Positions 9,483-18,741 of a stretch of DNA of 18,741 bases are shown piece by piece. The notes beneath the pieces are model-generated. The model ran no database searches. It was not told the origin of the DNA and worked only from the letters and a program-made list of their open reading frames with translations. Each line of letters opens with the position of its first letter. Position 1 is the stretch's first letter. The position numbers were made by a program, and so were the translations under genes. The DNA comes from Smittium mucronatum (lineage: Eukaryota; Kickxellomycota; Harpellomycetes; Harpellales; Legeriomycetaceae). The stretch is from the NCBI GenBank assembly GCA_001953115.1, contig LSSL01000141.1:1-18741 (forward strand), given 5' to 3'.

Positions 9483-12193
9483 TAATATAAAAAAAGTTAT
9501 TGGATTTATTTATTTTTTAAATTCTTTTACTCCAATTTTAATAGAGTATTAAACTGTAATTTAATTAAGATGTTGGTTGATTATACTGGTATTATATTCT
9601 TAACTTTAATAAAATCCGAATAATAAATCTTACAGATTTATAACATTAAAAAACAATTTCAACTACTTATCTCACAAAAAATTATCGTCGAACTATAAAT
9701 TTAATGAGATTAAATGTAAAAAAGTATAATGTAAGTTGATATTTATTTTCTTATTTGTCATATTTATTTTCAACAATCCATAAATTTTCATAATTTGAAA
9801 ATGCGTTAATAAATTGAAATGTTAATTTATAGCGAAAATGAAATTTTTAAACTTGCTTTTCACACAAGATTTCGAAATTTATAATTTTATCAAGTTGGTA
9901 ACCTTTATATTTATCATTTTTTATAAAAAATTAATGATATAAAAACAATGATACTAGATTTTATGGATAATTGGTCTGGATAAACAAAAAAAAAGTAATT
10001 AAAATATCAGCCTTATTGATGTATATATAAAATAACAAATTTTATGATAATATTGGGCAACCCAAAAAATGAAAAAAAATTATTGCCCTAAATAATCCAG
10101 CCCTATATTATTTAAGAAGGCTATTTTTGGTGACGAAAATAAATTTAAAAGTTATAAAATCTAAAAAAAATTATTATTATTTTTTAATCTATTTATAAAT
10201 AATATTTTTTCAGTATATTAATACACGAGTCTGAGAAAAAAACAGAATCAAGGATAAATGTGATATCTTATTTTTTCTTAATAATAAATATCGATTTACT
10301 TAGAAAAATTATTTCATTAAATAAATGGTATAATATTTGATTTAACTTATATTTTAAAAAGAAATCAAATATAACCAAGGAATTTTATGATAAAAAAAAT
10401 AAAACTACCTAGTTATTTTTATTAATGAATATAGTTTTAAATTTGATTTTTTTTAGGAAGTTGAGATTTTAAAAATACCCATGAAACTTATTCTCTACTA
10501 CATTTTTAGGAAAAAAAAGTTTTTTTAAACATAATATATTTAAAAAATGGTTATTTGCAATATTTTTATAATGTTTCAAAGAAAAATTATTACATTTGAT
10601 TTAATTTATTTTTGCTAAAAGGGTTTGACAAGATTAAATGTTTTTTTAATTTTTATTATTTTCAATATAATTTATTATGTGATTTTTTTAAAAAATTTAA
10701 TATAATAAAATAATTATTAGTTAAGTATATATAAAAAATATTTTATCCATCTCAGGTTAATCATAATAAAAAAGGGCATTTTAAGTATAACTGGCATTTT
10801 ATTTGTTTAATCTCTACATATTAGATAATTTTAAAATACATGTAGCTGAAAAAATTAACTTTAGTATTATACAGTTAATTAATTCATAAGATAATTTCAG
10901 TTTTGTTATAAAAAAAAAACGATAATTGAGATTACATGAAATTTAATATATACTACTCAGCATTGAAAAAAACATAAATTCAGGGAAAATAATTATCAAT
11001 TAATGAAAAATATTAGACTTATTTAGATTAAATAGTTATATCTGTTACTGGGAGTTTTTTTATTTTTGAAAGAAATCAATCAAGTTTATATAATAATCGA
11101 TTTCACAATGAGTAGGATAAAAATATTTTGCATATTTCAGGATCAGATACCAAATATTTTATTCCGGTTGTAAAAAAAAAAAAAAAAATGGTTTTTTTGA
11201 TATTAGATTATTTTATATGTATAGTTACATGATAGTGGCTAATTTCACTTGGTTTTATTTTATCTATTCCCCAATAATAGCATTCAAAAAATTAAATCGA
11301 AAACTGTTATAAATCAAGCCTAAAAAAGAGGTCATATAGCTAATTCTATATAAATAGACTATTCATGAAAGATTGTTTGCTAAAACGTTAAAAATTTATG
11401 GATTTTTAGCTACTTTTCCAATTTTCAAAGAAAGATATAAAAAACAATTATTCGAAGGAATTGAGTTTGTTTCGTAAAATAAACATTTTATCGAGAAAAT
11501 TAATGAATTTATTAGAGATTTTATGAATATAAATTTTCATTTGAAAGGTGAATATGAGTTTCATTGCGGAGAATATTTATAATAATTAAAAAAATTCAGG
11601 TCTTGAAAATAATTTCTCATATAAAGAACATATTTTGATTATTTTGTGGCTATAACCACTTTTATTATCTAAAAATTTAAAAAAAAAAGTTTAACAATAC
11701 AGGGATTATTTTTTCAAATTACATCCCTTAAAACGTTTTTTTATAATCTCCTCAATATGATAATATTATCTATATCAAAAATTTAAAATTATTGAACAAA
11801 AGTGTAAATAAATTTGAAAAAAGCGAAAATTCATCTATTAAAAAGTATTTTTTCAACTATTTTATTCTAAAAATTAAATTCGCAACAAGAATATTACTGA
11901 AAATTTTATTATGATAAAATTATAATAGAAAATGAAATTAAGATAAAAATATCTCTCATTCAAATTTAAATAGATAACCAAGTATTATCAGAAATATTAA
12001 TTATGCAATTAAAATTATCATAAAAATTTAAAAAAAATCCTGAAAAGAGCTAAAGTTCTTATTTTTTTGAACAGAAATTAAATTTAATCAATTTAATTGA
12101 TGTAGGTCGAATTGAATAAAATAAATAATAATATTTTTTATAACATAGGCATTAATCCACGTATAAAGTATTAAAAAAAATGCTCATTTTGAC
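9483..12193. other. A+T-rich DNA without recognisable genes
   Basis: This is low-complexity A/T sequence with stops in every frame. It contains a run of 17 A at 11,172-11,188. A short open frame near 11,483-11,584 of about 34 codons has varied composition but no recognisable motif. I see no RNA gene, tandem array or long inverted repeat. Confidence 0.7.
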
Positions 12194-13092
12194 GTGAATG
12201 TGATCTAGAAGTGGATTTGATCTTCAGTTTGTGATTTAGATTCCAACATGGATTCAGTATAATTTATTTAACAAAAGAAATCATTTAATTTTATTAAATT
12301 AATTAAAAGTTTAGCTAATAGATTTTTGAAAATCATCGCACATTTATATTTTGTCTAATTATTTATTCCTGATATTTTATCTAAAATTATATTATTTTCT
12401 ACATAGAAAAAAAAATCAATAAAAAGGGGCAAGATTTTATTTCTTTAATCGGTTTTACTAAATCGATTCATTATTTAAATTACAGAGAAAAATAGCACGA
12501 TTTACAGGGGTTTTCATAGAAATAGGCTTTTTTTTTATTCCAATAAATCCTTTTTTTAGAGCTGGGGGGTTATTTTTTTGATGAAAATATCAAAAGCGTT
12601 ATTATTAGATTAAATAATCATTTAGACCAATTAAAAGCAAAAAACTTTAAATGCTGAATTTTTTTTTAAATCAATAATCAAATATATTAATGTATATAAG
12701 CGAAAATCACTTATTGGTTATAAGAGTGACCACATTGGCTCAGAAAAGAGGTCTATTGGAATGAAAGCCCCTACAATAACTTATGTTATTATGATGCCAC
12801 TATTAGAACAAACCTAACGGGAATCAGGGTCATGCGACTTTTAACAAGTGTGTGTTTAATTTTTTCTCTATATGAATTGATCAATGTTTTTTCAGTAAAT
12901 AGAAAATGGTTTATATATCATTTGAATACATTTGACCCCTTTATAAGCTTTAGTATAAATTTGAAAATTACAAAAATCTTTAGATCACCAATTTACTTAC
13001 ACTTAGAAAAAATGATCATTATACATAGTCTTATTAAATTTTTTGAAATGAAGTTGTATTTGCTCTATAAAGAAAATGATTTAATAACGTAA
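12194..13092 (+). pseudogene. Probable decayed piggyBac-type transposase core
   Basis: In the family, this enzyme cuts and pastes DNA at TTAA sites using a DDD active site (the DDE_Tnp_1_7 family). Fragments here fall in the family's order. Around 12,207-12,262 is a weak match to the stretch before KWG.K. At 12,451-12,526, in two frames one base apart, are FTKSIHYLNYREK and RGFHRNR, resembling the FFTS..L.Y..EKN...GT.R.NR motif after the second catalytic Asp. At 12,635-12,814 is an open frame with KAPTIT, resembling the P..I..YN strand. At 12,862-12,930 SLYELINVFSVNRKW is followed by YHL, resembling the DQ....YSVNRK..KW...FFHL block. Spacing is roughly right, although MGGVD itself is not visible. 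The 5' third and the terminal repeats are not recognisable. The frame 12,730-13,092 is open for 120 codons without an early ATG. Motifs were compared from general knowledge, so the family assignment is tentative. Confidence 0.4.
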
Positions 13093-14055
13093 TAATATTT
13101 TATGAAGATTTTATTTTGAGGTAGAAATGCTGTAACAAAAGAAAGAAAATCACTTTATTTTATCTCGCAATTGATTTTTTAATATAATATGAGCGATACA
13201 TTGTTCTGGATAAGCTGTAAATATGTAGTAAGGCACACTGAAGAAATTTAAATCTTTTTTTTTTTTTAAAAAAAGACAAAAATTCAGTGCAAAGTTTTTA
13301 GTCTAAAGTATATGATTTCTAGTCTTTGTATTGACCCCCCATTTAGCAAATTTAAACTTATAAGAGCTACAATTTATAGATCGAAGAGTTTTCGTGTATA
13401 TAAGCTTTTATTTGATATAGCTTGGTCTAAATCAAAACATATAAAAATATTTTTTGAAACTTATTTTTAAATTTTTTTGAATGATATTTATACCTTTATA
13501 ACCAAAAAACTTATCTTTTCTAAGAAAAAATTATCGAGATTTCCATTAGTGTATATTTATTGAGTAATTAATTTTTAAAATATTACTTCAATCGACCGAA
13601 ATTTTAATTATTTACTCCAATCATTGACGAAATAATAACATTAATTGAATATATTAATCTTTTAAAGTCGTGATTCTCGAATTGTGTGCAGTGATATTTA
13701 TGATATTTATTCAAATTTTCTGTTTTTTTTAACTCTAAAATTAATATCATAACTTAAAAACTTTCTGGTAGTTAAATTCAGTTTTAATAGAATGTCATAT
13801 TTAAATCTTGTTTAGAAAGTTATTTACTTTTTTAAACAGAATTTGCCATGTTTTTTAAAAAAATAAAAATAAAATGGCGTTGTGTTTCGATGTCTCTCAG
13901 CATTAAGCTTGACTATAAGTTATGGACCTGCTTATGTTCTTTATTTTTTGATTTTCTGCTTTTTGATCATATTTTTTAAAGATTTGATTTATAGCCATGG
14001 ATAATTTTTACAAAAACCTGAATGAAAAGATATTGATCCTAATCATCAAATATAA
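13093..14055. other. Intergenic sequence; one unsupported 52-codon open frame
   Basis: The stretch is A+T-rich to about 13,850, then less so. An ATG-started frame at 13,312-13,470 encodes 52 residues (begins MISSLCIDPPFSKF, ends FFETYF). It is more varied than the desert open frames but has no recognisable motif. It follows the probable piggyBac relic by about 220 bases in the same orientation and could be part of the same decayed element. I found no terminal inverted repeat here for the hAT relic that starts at about 14,056. Confidence 0.4.
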
Positions 14056-15725
14056 ATGAAGTGGAAATTCAAAGGGTTGTTTATCGAATATGGCTTCAAT
14101 TTATAAGGTTCAGAAGATGTACATAATCGTTATTTCCAATCTGAAACTCGACTTTTCCAAGTGAATATGTGATTATTAATAAACCAAAGCGAAACTTGGA
14201 GTTTTATCGTCTCGTAGCACAACGGAAAAAAAAATAAAATTTTGATAGCTTTCAACTTAAAAGAAAAAAAATCGAAGGTTAATTATCTGAATCTTTTTGA
14301 GATAGGGCTTGTCGCAAGTTATAAGATTGCTAAATTAGTAAATAAACTTTTTTTTTAGTAAGTCGAAACGAAAAAATGATTTCAACAGCACTTAGAATTG
14401 CTTTCAAACTGTTGCTTGTAATCGAAGCGTATATAAAATCAAGATATCTTTGTTATCAAATGGATAAATCTACTGCGAAATAGAAGATTTATTGCCCTAT
14501 TTCAAACAACAATCTTGTGAAGATTTAAAAACGAAAGTATAATCAAAGTTACTGCGATTTCTAAGAGTTGATTAATATACCGATATAATGGAAAAACTTC
14601 TGCATTTAGAATCCATTCGCTCCATTAAAAACAGAAAACTCATAAATAAATTGATTTTTAAAATTAATTAAAGAGTAATACAAAAGACTAAGGGGTTTTG
14701 GGTCTAGTTAAAAAGAATGTTAATCTTTTCGAGTTGTAGATGAAATCCCATTTCTCAGAGTTTGCATAAATCGCCGTTTTTCGATGAAGGAAATCAAAAA
14801 AAAAAAAAACTCATTCGTTTTCCGTGAAAAATCCTATATGGCGACATCTCATTGAATTTATTTGTTGTAAGGAACTGGTTGCAAAATAATTGATAAAGAA
14901 TTTGAAATCTTATTTGTTCATGTTGTCAAAGCGGCGAAATTAATCAAGTCTCGACCGGTTCATTTAAGAACTTCCACCCAGAGCTGTGACGCTATAGAAT
15001 CTATATTTAAATATCTGAACTAAAAAAACGAATCTCGTTGGATATCTATGGTTTAAGAATTAAAGCGACCTACCCACATCAAAACTAAGGTTATTGAGTT
15101 CTTGGATGGTGAAGAAAAATATTTAGTATTCGTTCTTCACGATTAAATTTGGTAGAAAAAAATTCAATTATTTTCTGATCTTTTAGAAAAGCTCAATTCG
15201 CTGAACTTGAGTCTTCGAGAACTATCAGAAAATACCATATCATCGGCATCTAAACTAAATGCATCCAATGTTAAATTGAATCTATATACAAGTAAGGTAT
15301 CAAAGGGTGCTTTAACATTTTTCCTCCAGTAGACGAATCTCAATCGAAGTAAATAGTTGTTGAAGACAACCTTACCACATTGAAATGTCACCAATCAGAA
15401 ACTAAACTTTATTTTAGATCGCTCATTATGGAAGAATATGATTAAGAAATCAACCCATTTGGAAGAAATAAGATATAAGCCTTTATATCCGAGAGGAGGA
15501 AAAGCCGGTTGAGTATAGAAATGATATATTCCATCATCTGGAATTTTTCGAAAAAAAAATTTGTCGATTTTTTACCTCTGAATCAGTTGTTCCATCTGCT
15601 TATTCTTAAATAAAAAAAATAATCCGTCACTTTGTGACTTAACGATTTTGTGAGAACGGATTTTCAACTTTGACTGAAATCAAATAAAAAATGACAAGGA
15701 GAATCCTGCGTCTTGATGAAATGAG
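14056..15725 (+). pseudogene. hAT-family transposase pseudogene, ZBED5/SCAND3-like
   Basis: In the family, an N-terminal BED zinc finger binds DNA and an RNase H-like core with a C-terminal dimerisation region moves the element. Motifs appear in the usual order over 1.67 kb (about 556 codons; relatives have roughly 600-690). FIEYGFN (near 14,080-14,100) begins the BED region. At 14,157-14,177 PSEYVII stands where P.CVIC is expected, so the zinc cysteines are lost. Then come VASYKIAKLVNK (14,311-14,346), YQMDKST (14,454-14,474, like LQLDEST), DIMEKLLHLESI (14,582), WRHLIEFICCKELVAK (14,839-14,886, like W.HC..HREALA.K), VVKAAKLIKSRP (14,922-14,957, like VVNFIKSRPLN), FSDLLEKLNSLNLSLRE (15,171-15,221) and CENGFSTLTEIK (15,649-15,684, the CESGFSALT dimerisation motif). 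Motifs sit in all three frames with many stops, so it is dead. Composition is less A+T-rich than the surroundings, which fits a later insertion. No terminal repeats or 8-bp target duplication were found. Confidence 0.88.
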
Positions 15726-16412
15726 TTTTTTTTTATAGTATTGGAGCTACGCTTCAGCGCTATTTGCTCTGGAAAGGAGGACAAACAATAGCACTAGAAT
15801 TTTCAAAATTTAAAATTGAGCGTATCCAAACACAATTTTTTGGTTGCCTAGGGTATGTCTTAGGATTTTTCAAGAATTCTTAGCATACTAAAGTTAAAAA
15901 AATGTAGAAACTCTGATATATACAAGGAACCCAGCTCCAATCTTATATGTTCATTAAATACAAATTTTGGGCTAGTTTCAATAATATAATATCGGTATTA
16001 TTTATATCACATCATTTGATTATCCAATTTGAAGTAGATCACTCAGGTATGTTGCCAATCTGCCTTACTGATTTTTCAACAAGTTTAACATCGAAATAAC
16101 ATTTTTGAGAACATATGGAAACTTTAAAAAATTGTTAATGCAATTCCTAAAAACTGGTAATTATACCCGTTTCAAAGAAAGTAAAAATAATTAATAAAGA
16201 GTCGGTTGTGTATATATGAATATATGTGTCTATAAATTCATTTCCCGTTGAAAAATCATCAGAAATTTAGTTTCTATGAAGATTCTGTCTTATTCATTTC
16301 AAAGCTCCGATTTTTTGTTTTTGTTTTGGTTTGTTTTCTAAAATCTAAAATATTCATTAATCATCTTTTATAATTCTTAATACAGAATAAGCCATTGTAG
16401 AGCCCAGTTCAG
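15726..16412. other. Sequence between two relics, no gene recognised
   Basis: Composition stays less A+T-rich than the desert. On the - strand, bases near 16,110-16,040 read VKLVEKSVRQIGNIPE before a stop. This may be a further scrap of the minus-strand relic that lies to the right. The 3' end of the hAT element probably falls in the first part of this stretch, but I cannot see its terminal repeat. Confidence 0.4.
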
Positions 16413-17342
16413 CTACTTTCGAACCCTCCGGCCTAACTCTTCATTATTAAAGATTCCACTCTCTTTATCGAAATCGGCTGGAACTCTAAGAAAAGATTCC
16501 TCTTGAATCAATTGAATGTCTTGTATTTTGCGACAGTAGAACTGTTGGGTGTCGCGGAGGGTTCCCATATTCGATTCTCATTTAACACATCATTGATGGT
16601 ATCTAGATATCTTATAATGACCTGAACATCCTTTTTACGATTTTATGGACCTAATGGATGCCCATGAACTTTTTCAAAGATATTTTGAAAATAGTGGGCT
16701 ACCCCCCCCCCCCTACAGAACTAATTTTCGGTTAAATTATCGATTTAAAAACTTTTTCCCTCGGAATCCTTCTGAAGCTTCGGCTTGAAAATATGAATAC
16801 CAAGTTTATTTTAGCAGTTTATGATACATGCACCTAAGAATTGACAATGACAAAAATCCAGTGTTTCTCAGCCATCTGGGATTCTTTAAAGATCTTTTCA
16901 ACTTGCATATATATTTTTTTAGTGGCTTAAGACACAACTCGGTTTTCCAAATATAAAGCAACGATTTAACGTCTAGTTTGATTAATTTTTAGAGATTTCT
17001 AGGAAAAATCATTCTATTATGTAAAACTTCTAATTTGGATTGAATATATATGGCCGATATTTTTCAATAATACGTCTTATGGTGTATATTCATAAAATTG
17101 AGCATTCTACAGCCATAATGGATACGACTGTGGTTATCTATGAATTAAGTTAATCTATTGATTGCCTTGTGTTAGTATCACCATGATATCATATAGTTTC
17201 AAGTCCGTACTCTTGTTTTCTCTTAATAGCAGGAAACTATGCGTGGGGTCTTGTATAATGCGTCGATACTCTTGAGAAATGCGTAGATTTCAACTATCTT
17301 CTTTTCTTCGGTGATCATGATTCTATAAAAGTCACCTGCCAT
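16413..17342 (-). pseudogene. Decayed coding-like fragments of an unidentified protein
   Basis: Several minus-strand segments with protein-like composition lie in order but in different frames. 17,342-17,223 is an ATG-started frame of 39 codons (contains GDFYRIMITEEKKIVEIY). 16,908-16,834 contains MQVEKIFKESQMAEKHWIF. 16,699-16,508 has one internal stop and contains AHYFQNIFEKVHGHPLGP, then DVQVIIRYLDTINDVLNENR. 16,568-16,413 is an ATG-started frame of 51 codons (contains QEESFLRVPADFDKESGIF) that overlaps the previous one in a different frame. Charged and aromatic residues are spread as in soluble proteins, and composition is far less A+T-rich than the desert. I do not recognise the family. 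It could be a transposon protein, an old viral insertion or a host pseudogene. Part of the + strand (about 16,450-16,623) is also open in one frame, so the coding strand is not certain. Confidence 0.4.
16702..16713. repeat. Run of 12 C
   Basis: This is a homopolymer C tract, unusual in such A+T-rich DNA, inside the minus-strand relic just upstream (on the - strand) of AHYFQNIF. It is prone to length error in sequencing and could itself account for a frame change. Confidence 0.9.
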
Positions 17343-18470
17343 TGATGGGATTCAGTTTTTTATCTCTATAAATATTAAAATCTGATTCTGAGCTGTTTGC
17401 AAAAATACGTAAGTTTTTTTTTATAGGGTGATCCAGCAACTATTTCCAAATTCCAAATTCTCATCTTAGACATGAATGCTATAACGGCACGAATAATCAT
17501 AGGAATTTGGGTTTATTAAGGTATTTTTACAAAGATAATAACGTGAAAGTAGTTTTATTTTTTTCAAAAAAATAGATAATTTAAAAATTATTTAACTGAT
17601 AAATTGCCTTTTGAAAAAGAAGAGATGGTAAATATGCATATCATATTACCTGATTCAAAAAATTCTCAATTTTAATTTGTAGTTTATTTTTAATATTATC
17701 GATGAACGATATAAACATTTATAAGAATCCATTAAATGAAGAATAATCCTTACACATTCTTCAAAGATTTTATTTTCGGGAAGCTCTTTTCATGGCCAGA
17801 TTTTTTATAACTAAATAATAACGTATTACTATAAATTTTAATCACCATCAAACCAATTAAGTTGGTAAAAAATATTAAGTCTAATAAAATTTCTTCATTT
17901 TTCCTTCAGTGAATTTATTTTTTAATTCCAATCCCAGACTACCCAATAAATATATAAATCATATTAAATCTATATCTCCAAATTAGAAAATTACTAAAGA
18001 TATAGTAGGGAAGTTTTCGCTTTCAAATAAAACATCTTATTTATCTGAATCAATCTTTTATTTTTTTATTGGTTTATTCAGTGTCAGTATAGCAGGGCAG
18101 TTTTATTTTACAGATCAGTGGCCAAAATTATCTTCATTATATTTTTTAGTGTTTTATCAAAAATAAATTCTATAACAAGACTCATGGCCGTTTTATATTT
18201 CAAATTTTGACATCAGAAAGCATAAAATTTAAAGCATCATATCCTCAAAATATCAGATTATTGGGAAAATATTTTTATCTCAAACAAAATATTTAATAAT
18301 CATAAATATTGTAAAAAAAATTTACTTTTATTTTTTATGGGAAATTTATTTTAAATTTAATAAAAAGTTATAAAACTTTTTTTTTATATCACGGAATTTT
18401 ATTATAAGATAACGTCATTAAAAACTATACTAAAAAATACGAAGAAAAGAAAGAGGTGTATAGAAAATAT
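17343..18470. other. Return to A+T-rich DNA without genes
   Basis: From about 17,460 the sequence again becomes strongly A+T-rich with stops in all frames. The string TATAGGGTGATCC at 17,422-17,434 resembles the start of a mariner-type terminal repeat, but no transposase motif follows. No gene or RNA is recognised. Confidence 0.65.
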
Positions 18471-18679
18471 GGTGTCAGGACTGATGGCCTACAGGATATT
18501 TCGCCTACTGAGCCAACCTATTATAAACCAAGAATAAAAAACAAAAGGCCAGTAAAAATAAAGAATTATATTGTAATATGCACTTTTTCTAAAAGCAATT
18601 AATCGAAAAATTTTAGTGATCAAAAAGTAGGCGAAATGTCTTGGAGGCAAATTGGAAATATGCCTTCAGTCACGTCACC
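18471..18679. mobile_element. Small non-autonomous DNA element with long imperfect terminal inverted repeats (MITE-like)
   Basis: The inner arms 18,485-18,508 and 18,627-18,650 are inverted copies with 20 of 24 matches, including 11 exact bases (ATTTCGCCTAC / GTAGGCGAAAT). The outer arms 18,471-18,488 and 18,662-18,679 match inversely at 14 of 18 positions (GGTGTCAGGACTGATGGC against the complement of the right arm). The right side carries 11-15 extra bases between its outer and inner arm. The total span is 209 bp and the central 118 bases are A+T-rich and non-coding. A short element with no coding capacity and arms of about 40 bp fits a MITE, but no target-site duplication is clear, so the exact ends and superfamily are uncertain. 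It could alternatively be an old hairpin-forming repeat. Confidence 0.6.
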
Positions 18680-18741
18680 CTGAGGTTATATGCAGTCAAT
18701 AATTAAGCTTTTTTTTAACGAAAAATAGTTCATTGAAGCTA
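18680..18741. other. Right edge, no feature recognised
   Basis: These 62 bases of A+T-rich sequence after the inverted-repeat element hold no open frame or motif. Confidence 0.6.

Noticed and set aside
11172..11188. A17 run as a poly(A) tail of a retroposed copy
   Set aside because: No coding or SINE-like sequence precedes it and no flanking target duplication is visible. Homopolymer A runs are common here.
11483..11584. Short varied open frame of about 34 codons (contains KGEYEFHCGEY)
   Set aside because: It is too short, has no neighbours or motif, and cannot be separated from chance.
12832..13092. An 86-codon gene starting at the ATG at 12,832
   Set aside because: The same frame is open 34 codons further upstream and the best motif matches fit a decayed transposase, so this ATG is probably not a true start. 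It is described within the 12,194-13,092 relic.
15164..15394. 76-codon open frame on the - strand
   Set aside because: It lies antisense to the clearly recognisable hAT segment FSDLLEKLNSLNLSLRE on the + strand. It is a shadow frame.
16545..16600. A tRNA-like or SINE-like B box (TTCGATTCTC)
   Set aside because: The match to GGTTCGANTCC is partial, no A box lies at a suitable distance, and no cloverleaf can be drawn.

Overview
The window looks like non-coding DNA from a eukaryotic nuclear genome, probably an invertebrate animal. It is extremely A+T-rich: by eye about four-fifths A+T over most of its length. It contains no intact gene, no bacterial-style operon and no recognisable RNA gene. 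The only family I recognise with good confidence is a decayed hAT transposase of the ZBED5/SCAND3-like type, which is common in arthropod and other invertebrate genomes. The species cannot be named from this evidence.

Layout. (1) At 2-346 there is a base-balanced open frame that enters from the left edge. Its family is unknown. It is followed by a diverged, internally deleted second copy of its end at 490-598. (2) From about 600 to 12,190 lies an A+T-rich desert with a few short hairpins and one stop-free stretch at 9,252-9,482, and nothing I can call a gene. (3) At about 12,194-13,092 are fragments that read like the catalytic core of a piggyBac-type transposase, spread over shifting frames. 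They include the longest stop-free stretch I found (120 codons, 12,730-13,089). (4) From about 13,850 to 17,460 the base composition is clearly less A+T-rich. This block holds the hAT/ZBED5-like pseudogene on the + strand (14,056-15,725) and unidentified decayed coding-like fragments on the - strand (16,413-17,342). (5) The right end returns to A+T-rich DNA and carries a small element with long imperfect inverted repeats (18,471-18,679), which resembles a MITE.

How the parts relate: they do not form a working system. The picture is a graveyard of DNA transposons and unidentified repeats of different ages inside an A+T-rich intergenic or intronic region. I looked for an undescribed functional system and did not find one. 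The observations most worth following up are the unidentified 5' open frame with its deleted duplicate, the unidentified minus-strand relic, the probable piggyBac relic and the 209-bp inverted-repeat element. Identifications rest on motif patterns read by eye; no search was run.
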